Source of the DNA: Streptomyces vietnamensis
Lineage (GTDB): Bacteria; Actinomycetota; Actinomycetes; Streptomycetales; Streptomycetaceae
Length of the DNA: 64,000 nt
Assembly (NCBI RefSeq): GCF_000830005.1
Contig: NZ_CP010407.1
Location: forward strand, 1,898,501-1,962,500
Reading direction: 5' to 3'
Part shown: positions 55,231-64,000 of the stretch, in pieces
Numbering within the stretch: position 1 is the stretch's first letter
Layout of the letters: each line of letters starts with the position of its first letter
Made by a program: the position numbers and the translations under genes
The notes under the pieces: model-generated
Told to the model about the DNA's origin: nothing
Database searches by the model: none
The model's input: only the letters and a program-made list of their open reading frames with translations

Positions 55231-55578
55231 ATGGCGACGATCACGGAGTGCCGCGGCGCACTGGACAGACTTTCGGACAATCTCGCGCGGGCGGACGACG
55301 GCCTGCGCGGTGCGGCCGCGCTCGACCGCAGCCTGAGCTGCCACATCACCGACCTCGACACGACGTTCACGGGCCGCCTCGCGGACGGCCGGATCCTGGT
55401 CGACGGGACGGTGGAGGGCCCGCCGCGGACCAAGGCGCAGATCCGGCTCGCGATGACCGGTGACGACCTGGTGGCGATGGTGGACGGCGGGCTGAACTTC
55501 GCGAAGGCCTGGGCCTCCGGCCGGGTCAGACTGGAGGCCGGCTTCCGCGACCTGCTGCGGCTGCGATCACTCCTGTGA
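55231..55578 (+). CDS. SCP2 sterol-binding-domain-like protein
   Basis: The 115-residue protein matches the SCP2-like fold: LDRSLSCHITDLDTTFTGRLADGRI, KAQIRLAMTGDDLVAMVDGGLNFAKAWASGRVRLEAGFRDLLRLR. Such proteins bind lipids or acyl chains in a hydrophobic tunnel. Single gene on the plus strand, divergent from the 85-residue gene. Role unknown. Confidence 0.85.
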   Translation: MATITECRGALDRLSDNLARADDGLRGAAALDRSLSCHITDLDTTFTGRLADGRILVDGTVEGPPRTKAQIRLAMTGDDLVAMVDGGLNFAKAWASGRVRLEAGFRDLLRLRSLL

Positions 55579-55629
55579 CCGGGGCACCCTCGGACCACGT
55601 CCGCGCCGGCCGCTCTCCCGCCTCAGGTC

Positions 55630-55726
55630 ACCTCCACGCCGGGCGCTCCCCCGCCAGGGGCCACCTCCACGCCAGGCACTCCCCCGCCACGGGCCACGTC
55701 CACGCCAGGCACTCCCCCGCCATGGG

Positions 55727-55728
<2 letters not shown>
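55630..55728. repeat. 33-bp tandem repeat (3 copies) after the ABC ATPase stop
   Basis: Units begin at 55630, 55663 and 55696 with ACCTCCACGCC...CTCCCCCGCCA and are about 90 percent alike. The array ends exactly at the stop codon of the minus-strand ABC ATPase. In another frame it would encode an 11-residue repeat (GGGVPGVEVAR-like). Confidence 0.85.
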
Positions 55729-56593
<865 letters not shown>

Positions 56594-56655
56594 ACCCGCA
56601 CTCCCGGTTCTCGTCCGTGGTCGTGCCCGGCGGTGACGACCACGACCCACGCGAA

Positions 56656-56674
56656 GTTAGGTTAGCCTACCCAA
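56656..56674. promoter_or_regulatory. Candidate iron box (DmdR/IdeR-type)
   Basis: TTAGGTTAGCCTACCCAA lies within a longer imperfect palindrome AAGTTAGGTTAG-CCTACCCAACTT. It closely matches the DtxR-family consensus built on TTAGGTTAG / CTAACCTAA. It lies 63 bp upstream of the ABC ATPase start. Iron repression is expected. Confidence 0.8.
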
Positions 56675-56702
56675 CTTCACTCCCTGCCCGGGCGCCGACG
56701 TC

Positions 56703-57767
56703 TCACACCCCGAGCAGCGCCAGCACCTTCCCCGCACCGGGCACACCGGCGCCCGGCGCCGCGTCCGCCGCGGACCACGAGGCCCCGCACAGCGCCCGTA
56801 CCGCGTCCATCACGTCCGCCCCTTCACCCGGCGTCCCGTCGAGGACGAGCTCACCGCCGCTCACGGAGGCCCGCCATCCCCCGCACACGAAGCCCCCGTC
56901 CCCGTCCGCGGCGACCTCCGGCTGACCCGTGAGCAGCCCCCGCAGATCGGCCGCCACATACGTGGGCCGGTGCTCGGGCACGGCCGCGAGCAGCTGCGCC
57001 ACGTCCGTCACCCCGGTCAGCACGAGCAGCGAGTCGACCCCGCCGTTGAACGCGCCCTCGATGTCCGTGTCGAGCCGGTCCCCGACCACCAGCGGCCGCT
57101 CCGCCCCCGTCCGCAGCACCGTCTCCCGGTGCATCGGCGGCAGCGGCTTCCCCGCGACCTTCGGCTCCACCCGGTGCCCGGTGGCGATCCGCACGACCTC
57201 CACCGCCGCCCCGTTCCCCGGTCCGATCCCCCGCGTCCCGGGAATCGTCAGGTCCGTGTTCGAGGCGTACCAGGGCACCCCGCGCCCGACCGCGTAGGCG
57301 GCCTCCGCGAACCGCGCCCACGGCATCCCCGGCCCGCCGTACCCCTGCACGACCGCCGCCGGGTCGTCGTCCGCCGAGTCCACCGGCACGAGACCCCGCT
57401 CGCGCAGCGCCACCCGCAGCCCCTCGCCGCCGACGACGAGGACCCGGGACCCGGCCGGCACGTCGTCGGCGATCAGCCGGGCCACCGCCTGCGCCGAGGT
57501 GACCACGTCCCCGGCCTCCGCCGACAGACCGAGCTCCGTCAGGTGCTCCGCCACCTCACCGGGCGTCCGCAGCGCGTTGTTGGTGACGTACGCCAGGTGC
57601 ATCCCGCCGGCCCGCGCCGCACCCAGCGCTTCCACCGCGTACGGGATCGCCGCCCCGCCCGCGAAGTACACGACACCGTCCAGGTCCAGGAGCGCCGTGT
57701 CGTAGGCCTCGCTCAACGCGACCGCGCTGCCCCCGGGGTACTTCCTCTGGCCGTTCCGCACCGTCAC
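56703..57767 (-). CDS. HAD-superfamily IIA phosphatase (NagD-like)
   Basis: The 354-residue protein has catalytic LLDLDGVVYF, motif II VTNNALRTP, PEVAGKPLPPMHRE with the Lys, and motif IV VVGDRLDTDIEGAFNGGVDSLLVLTG. It probably dephosphorylates a small phosphoester such as a sugar phosphate or PLP-like metabolite. GTG start at 57767. A C-terminal extension of about 85 residues is not part of the HAD core. Confidence 0.92.
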   Translation of the reverse strand: MTVRNGQRKYPGGSAVALSEAYDTALLDLDGVVYFAGGAAIPYAVEALGAARAGGMHLAYVTNNALRTPGEVAEHLTELGLSAEAGDVVTSAQAVARLIADDVPAGSRVLVVGGEGLRVALRERGLVPVDSADDDPAAVVQGYGGPGMPWARFAEAAYAVGRGVPWYASNTDLTIPGTRGIGPGNGAAVEVVRIATGHRVEPKVAGKPLPPMHRETVLRTGAERPLVVGDRLDTDIEGAFNGGVDSLLVLTGVTDVAQLLAAVPEHRPTYVAADLRGLLTGQPEVAADGDGGFVCGGWRASVSGGELVLDGTPGEGADVMDAVRALCGASWSAADAAPGAGVPGAGKVLALLGV

Positions 57768-57849
57768 CGCACACTCCTCAGCTCACTGGGTGGAATTCCC
57801 CCGCTCCCCCGATCATCGCTCATGCCCACAGGCCACATACGATGACGAG

Positions 57850-59145
57850 ATGAACACCTCAGGTCACGCGGCCGATGACGTCCGCGACGACGCCACAGGC
57901 CTGCGCCTGACCCCGTTCCGCGGACTCCGTTACGTCCCCGAGCGGGTCGGCAGCCTCGCCGCCGTGACGTCCCCTCCCTACGACGTCGTCGTACGACCTG
58001 ACGGACTGCTCCATCTGGAGTCCGCGGACCCGCACAACATCGTCCGGCTGATCCTGCCCCAGGCGATCACCGCCGGCACCCGCCACCGCAAGGCCGCCGT
58101 CACCCTCGACCGCTGGCTCGCGGACGGCGTCCTCGCCCCGGACCCGGAGCCCGCGCTCTACGTGTACGAGCAGGAGGGCGACGGCATCCTCCAGCGCGGC
58201 ATCATCGGCGCCCTGGAGCTATCCGCCCCGGCCGAGGGCATCGTCCTCCCCCACGAGGACGTCATGCCGCACGTCGTCGAGGACCGCGCCGCCCTGATGC
58301 GGACCACGGCCGCCAACCTGGAGCCCCTGCTCCTCACCTACGTCGGAGAGGAGGAGGGCGGCGCCGACGCGGTCATCGAGCGCACGGTCCGGCGCGAGCC
58401 CCTCCTCTCCACCACCACGGAGGACGGCTTCCAGCACCGCCTCTGGTCGGTCACGGACCCCGCTGAACTCGCCACGATCGCCGGCGAACTGGCCCGGCAC
58501 CAGGCCCTCATCGCCGACGGCCACCACCGCTGGGCGACCTACCTGCGCCTCCGCGAGGAGCACGCGGCGCCCGGCCCCTGGAACTACGGCCTGGTCCTCC
58601 TCATCGACACCGCCCGCTACCCCCTGCGGGTCCGCGCCATCCACCGTCTCCTCAACCGCCTGCCGGTCGCCGACGCCCTCACGGCCCTCGGCGACGCCTT
58701 CCGGGTCCGCAGGATCGACCGGCCGCTGCCCGTGGCCCTGGAGGCCCTCGCGGACGCCGCGGCCGAAGGCAACGCCTTCCTCCTCGCGGGTGACGGCACC
58801 TTCCACCTCCTGGACCACCCGGACCCCGCCCTCCTCGACCGCACGATCCGCACGGACCGCCCCCAGGCCTGGCGGACCCTGGACGCCACGGTCCTGCACT
58901 CCACCCTCCTGGAACACCTCTGGCACATCCCGGACGCCCCCGAGGACATCGCCTACATCCACGACACGGAGGCGGCGGTCGCCCAGGCGGAACGCCGCGG
59001 CGGTACGGCGGTCCTCATGCACCCGGTACGGGAGGAGGTCGTCCGCGACCTCGCCCGCCAGGGCGTCACGATGCCCCGCAAGTCGACCTCGTTCGGCCCG
59101 AAGCCGGCGACAGGCCTGGTCCTGAGGAGCCTGGCGCTGGACTGA
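57850..59145 (+). CDS. DUF1015 family protein
   Basis: The 431-residue protein shows DUF1015 marks: LTPFRGLRYVPERVGSLAAVTSPPYDVV near the start, YVYEQ, LPHEDVMP, the central IADGHHRWATYLRLREE (His and Glu that may bind metal or substrate), and RKSTSFGPKPATGLVLR at the end. Function of the family is not established; some members sit with serine or hydroxyacid metabolism genes. Divergent from the HAD gene and ending at a bidirectional terminator. Confidence 0.92.
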   Translation: MNTSGHAADDVRDDATGLRLTPFRGLRYVPERVGSLAAVTSPPYDVVVRPDGLLHLESADPHNIVRLILPQAITAGTRHRKAAVTLDRWLADGVLAPDPEPALYVYEQEGDGILQRGIIGALELSAPAEGIVLPHEDVMPHVVEDRAALMRTTAANLEPLLLTYVGEEEGGADAVIERTVRREPLLSTTTEDGFQHRLWSVTDPAELATIAGELARHQALIADGHHRWATYLRLREEHAAPGPWNYGLVLLIDTARYPLRVRAIHRLLNRLPVADALTALGDAFRVRRIDRPLPVALEALADAAAEGNAFLLAGDGTFHLLDHPDPALLDRTIRTDRPQAWRTLDATVLHSTLLEHLWHIPDAPEDIAYIHDTEAAVAQAERRGGTAVLMHPVREEVVRDLARQGVTMPRKSTSFGPKPATGLVLRSLALD

Positions 59146-59164
59146 ACTCACGGACGGAAACGAA

Positions 59165-59195
59165 GAAGGGCGGCACCCGACGGGTGCCGCCCTTC
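59165..59195. terminator. Bidirectional hairpin terminator
   Basis: GAAGGGCGGCACCC and GGGTGCCGCCCTTC form a 14-bp perfect stem with a GAC loop, between the convergent DUF1015 and RDD-repeat genes. Confidence 0.88.
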
Positions 59196-59220
59196 TCACT
59201 ACAGGCGCTACAGGCCCGGA

Positions 59221-61467
59221 TCAGCCCTTGTCGCCGTCCCGGTCCTCGTCCTCGTCATCCTCGTCATCCTCGTCGACGTCGAGCTCGACATCGACGACGC
59301 CCGACTCGTCCGACTCCTCGTCGGACTCGTCCTCGGACTCGTCGAAGGCGTCGACGAACTCGACTCCGTCCATCTCGGCGAGCCGGTCGGAGGCGTCCGT
59401 GGCGCCGTCCTTGTCGGCCTCCAGGGCCTTGGCGAACCACTCGCGCGCCTCGCGCTCACGGCCGGCGGCGAGCAGCGCGTCGGCGTACGCGTACCGCAGG
59501 CGCGCGGTCCACGGGTGCACGGCGCTGGAGGCGAGCTCGGGGCTCTGCAGCGTCACGATGGCCGCGTCGAGCTGCCCCAGGTCCCGGCGGGCGCCGGCGG
59601 CGACGAGCCGCATCTCGACCTGCCCGGCCTTGTCCAGCTTCTGCACCTCGGGCTCACCGGCCATGGCGAGGGCCCGCTCGGGCCGGCCGAGGCCGCGCTC
59701 GCAGTCGGCCATGACGGGCCACAGCTCGACGCCGCCGCTCATCCGGCGAGCCGCGCGGAACTCGGCAAGGGCCTCGGAGTACTTCTGCGTCGCGTACGCG
59801 GCGAAGCCGGCGGCCTCGCGGACGGCCGCGACACGGGACGCGAGCCGCAGGGCGACCCGGGAGTAGCCGTAGGCCTTCTCCGGGTCCTCGTCGATCAGCT
59901 GGGCGACCATGACGAGGTTGCGCGAGACGTCCTCGGCGAGCCCCTTGGGAAGGCTCATGAGCTCCTGGCGCACGTCCGGGTCGATCTCCTCACCGGTGAC
60001 CTCCGGCGGGATCGGCAGACGCTTGATCGGCGCACGGTCGCCCCGGTCCCGGTCGTCACGACGCCCGAAGCCGCCCCGGTCGTCACGGCCACGGTACCCA
60101 CCGCGGTCGCCGCCCCGGTCGTCACGGCCACGGAACCCACCGCGGTCGCCGCCCCGGTCGTCACGGCCACGGAACCCGCCACGGCTGTCGCCACCGCGGT
60201 CGTCACGACGGAACCCACCGCCACCACGGCTGTCGTCCCGACGGAACGACGAGGGACGCTCATCGCGCCGCTCGTCACGCCGGTCGTCGCGACGGAAGCC
60301 GCCACGGTCGTCGCGCTGCCCGTAGGAAGGACGGTCGTCCCGACGGAACGACGACGGACGCTCATCACGCCGATCGTCACGACGGAAGCCACCGCCACGG
60401 TTGTCGCCACCGCGGTCATCGCGACGGAAGCCACCACCACGGTTGTCACCGCCACGGTCATCGCGACGGAACCCGCCGCCACGATTGTCGTCACGGCGGT
60501 CGTCGCGCTGCCCGTAGGAGGGACGGTCGTCCCGACGGAACGACGACGGACGCTCATCACGCCGCTCGTCACGACGGAAGCCACCGCCACGGTTGTCGCC
60601 ACCGCGGTCATCGCGACGGAAGCCACCACCACGGTTGTCACCGCCACGGTCATCGCGACGGAACCCGCCGCCACGATTGTCGTCACGGCGGTCGTCGCGC
60701 TGCCCGTAGGAGGGACGGTCGTCCCGACGGAACGACGACGGACGCTCGTCACGCCGATCGTCACGACGGAACCCACTGCCACCACGGCTGTCGTCACGCG
60801 AGGGGTACGAGGGACGGTCGTCGCGACGGAAGCCGCCACGGTCGTCACGCTGCCCGTAGGAAGGACGGTCGTCCCGACGGAACGACGACGGACGCTCATC
60901 ACGCCGCTCATCACGACGGAACCCACCGCCACGGTTGTCGCCACCGCGGTCGTCACGGCGGAAGCCGCCACCGCGGTTGTCACCGCCACGGTCATCGCGG
61001 CGGAAGCCGCCGCCACGATTGTCGTCACGGCGGTCGTCGCGCTGCCCGTAGGAGGGACGGTCGTCCCGACGGAACGACGACGGACGCTCATCACGCCGCT
61101 CATCACGACGGAACCCACCGCCACGGTTGTCGCCACCGCGGTCATCGCGACGGAACCCACCACCGCGGTTGTCACCGCCACGGCTGTCGCCACCGCGGTC
61201 GTCACGGCGGAAGCCGCCACCGCCACGGTTGTCACCACCGCGGTCGTCGCGACGGAAGCCGCCACCGCCACGGTTGTCACCACCGCGGTCGTCGCGACGG
61301 AAGCCACCACCGCCACGGTTGTCACCACCGCGGTCGTCGCGACGGAAGCCACCACCGCCACGGTTGTCGTCACGGCGCGGCCCGCGGAAGCCGCCCCGGT
61401 CGCCACCGGCACCGTCCCTGCGACGCGGCTCGCGCTCCGGACGGTCGTCGGGAGAGTTGGTGGACAT
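59221..61467 (-). CDS. RDD/RGG-repeat protein with helical TPR-like domain and acidic tail
   Basis: The 748-residue protein has three parts. About residues 1-475 are nearly pure Arg/Asp/Gly/Phe repeats (GGFRRDDRGGDN, RDERPSSFRRDDRPSYGQ). A helical domain of about 215 residues follows (ELMSLPKGLAEDVSRNLVMVAQLIDEDPEKA, FRAARRMSGGVELWPVMADCERGLGRPERAL), with TPR-like helix pairs. The final 45 residues are almost all Asp/Glu. Such low-complexity RGG regions bind RNA and can form condensates; this is inference here. ATG 61467 has AGGAGT upstream. It lies 87 bp past the rRNA terminator on the same strand. Confidence 0.85.
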   Translation of the reverse strand: MSTNSPDDRPEREPRRRDGAGGDRGGFRGPRRDDNRGGGGFRRDDRGGDNRGGGGFRRDDRGGDNRGGGGFRRDDRGGDNRGGGGFRRDDRGGDSRGGDNRGGGFRRDDRGGDNRGGGFRRDERRDERPSSFRRDDRPSYGQRDDRRDDNRGGGFRRDDRGGDNRGGGFRRDDRGGDNRGGGFRRDERRDERPSSFRRDDRPSYGQRDDRGGFRRDDRPSYPSRDDSRGGSGFRRDDRRDERPSSFRRDDRPSYGQRDDRRDDNRGGGFRRDDRGGDNRGGGFRRDDRGGDNRGGGFRRDERRDERPSSFRRDDRPSYGQRDDRRDDNRGGGFRRDDRGGDNRGGGFRRDDRGGDNRGGGFRRDDRRDERPSSFRRDDRPSYGQRDDRGGFRRDDRRDERRDERPSSFRRDDSRGGGGFRRDDRGGDSRGGFRGRDDRGGDRGGFRGRDDRGGDRGGYRGRDDRGGFGRRDDRDRGDRAPIKRLPIPPEVTGEEIDPDVRQELMSLPKGLAEDVSRNLVMVAQLIDEDPEKAYGYSRVALRLASRVAAVREAAGFAAYATQKYSEALAEFRAARRMSGGVELWPVMADCERGLGRPERALAMAGEPEVQKLDKAGQVEMRLVAAGARRDLGQLDAAIVTLQSPELASSAVHPWTARLRYAYADALLAAGREREAREWFAKALEADKDGATDASDRLAEMDGVEFVDAFDESEDESDEESDESGVVDVELDVDEDDEDDEDEDRDGDKG
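60045..61440. repeat. Nested coding repeat array of the RDD protein
   Basis: Units of about 36-39 bp (encoding GGFRRDDRGGDNR) are nested in super-units near 192 bp (64 codons). One pair starts at 60351 and 60543 and is almost identical. The phrase encoding RPSSFRRDD appears six times. All periods are multiples of three, as expected for expansion under coding constraint. Confidence 0.9.
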
Positions 61468-61553
61468 CGGTGTGACTCCTGTCTTCGGGTACTGCAGTCA
61501 TTCTCGCGCAGCCGGCACTCAGCCGCGCATCGGAAAGTCAAGCAAAAACAAAA

Positions 61554-61593
61554 GGACCCCTGGTCCCAGCGTGAACGCTGGGACCAGGGGTCC
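61554..61593 (-). terminator. Intrinsic terminator of the rRNA operon
   Basis: An 18-bp perfect stem (GGACCCCTGGTCCCAGCG with its complement) and a 4-nt loop are followed on the minus strand by a T-rich run (TTTTGTTTTTGC). A classical U-tract is uncommon in Streptomyces. Confidence 0.93.
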
Positions 61594-61602
61594 TGAAGAA
61601 TT

Positions 61603-61721
61603 GTTCGGCGGCGTCCTACTCTCCCACAGGGTCCCCCCTGCAGTACCATCGGCGCTGAAAGGCTTAGCTTCCGGGTTCGGAATGTAACCGGGCGTTTCCC
61701 TAACGCTATGACCACCGAAAC
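61603..61721 (-). rRNA. rrf: 5S ribosomal RNA
   Basis: Read on the minus strand it begins GTTTCGGTGGTCATAGCG and ends CGCCGCCGAAC. It includes the conserved CCCGGUUACAUUCCGAACC and GCGCCGAUGGUACUGCAGG-type parts. 119 nt, as usual. Ends are set by comparison with remembered Streptomyces 5S and may shift by a base or two. The 105-bp spacer to 23S (61722-61826) contains no tRNA. Confidence 0.95.
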
Positions 61722-61826
61722 CCTATCGGTTTCGAGCGAACAAGCACACTCTGTAGTTGTGTTCTAGCTCTAGAAACCAGCAACTGTTCGTTGCTTCAGA
61801 ACTAACACAGTGGACGCGAGCAACTG

Positions 61827-64000
<2,174 letters not shown>

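Noticed and set aside
60045..61440. Possible CRISPR array
   Set aside because: Regular repeats, but units are coding, in frame, nested and without unique spacers; no cas genes nearby.
59515..61596. Plus-strand 693-residue ORF rich in Val/Thr/Ala/Glu and a minus-strand 586-residue ORF over the RDD repeat
   Set aside because: They are frame shadows of the repeat array. The RDD frame has a ribosome site, a folded C-terminal domain and a proper end; the others are only low-complexity.
61722..61826. tRNA in the 23S-5S spacer
   Set aside because: Only 105 bp and no cloverleaf can be drawn.

Overview
This 64 kb window is very GC-rich and almost fully coding. It has many GTG starts and many 1-4 bp start/stop overlaps. 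Gene content (SepF-like protein, der, cmk, tyrA-aroH, a ParA-ScpA-ScpB operon, pyrG, recN-nadK-tlyA and an rRNA operon) points to a Streptomyces chromosome core. From memory, and not checked here, the gene order resembles the SCO1749 to SCO1788 stretch of S. coelicolor.

Left part (1-16.4 kb): a SepF-like division protein, a 14-helix drug exporter, a PAP2 phosphatase, a small I78-type inhibitor, an orphan haem-copper oxidase subunit I whose 3' end overlaps a convergent WYL regulator, and a GT4 glycosyltransferase. A complete Liv-type ABC importer is split over both strands: the binding lipoprotein is on the minus strand, and a single LivH-LivM-LivG fusion plus a LivF ATPase are on the plus strand. 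A secreted Rpf-like transglycosylase with LysM and two lineage-specific unknown proteins follow.

Central part (16.4-32.3 kb): der, a PlsC-like acyltransferase, cmk, tyrA and aroH; a YidB-like protein; a Rieske lipoprotein; an RlaP-like nucleotidyltransferase. Next is a tightly coupled NAD/ADP-ribose operon (NadR-like protein, NrtR-like Nudix regulator, ADP-ribosylglycohydrolase) with a palindromic candidate operator in front. A five-gene chromosome-organisation operon (parA, RHH-like protein, scpA, scpB, rluB) and ald follow.

Right part (32.3-64 kb): an NB-ARC/TPR ATPase; AraC regulator, alpha/beta hydrolase and FAD monooxygenase; Nudix hydrolase and pyrG; GH15 hydrolase; BBE-type flavoprotein; an amine oxidase, APC permease and PucR regulator group; a GT4 enzyme with a PNPT-like membrane protein; recN, nadK and tlyA; an iron-box-preceded ABC ATPase; a HAD phosphatase; a DUF1015 protein; and a 748-residue protein made of RDD/RGG repeats, a helical domain and an acidic tail. 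It sits against the end of an rRNA operon (5S and the 3' two-thirds of 23S, minus strand).

The most distinctive non-coding feature is a family of four ~200 bp composite palindromes (6.9, 19.5, 37.5 and 49.1 kb), each lying after the stop codon of at least one gene. Each has two 41-42 nt hairpin cores about 118-120 nt apart around a central stem. One core is of a GTGTG/GTCCCGC type and the other of a TTGTG/GTTCCGC type, with paired base changes that keep the stems, and copies occur in both orientations. Standard gene callers would miss it or fill it with spurious ORFs.
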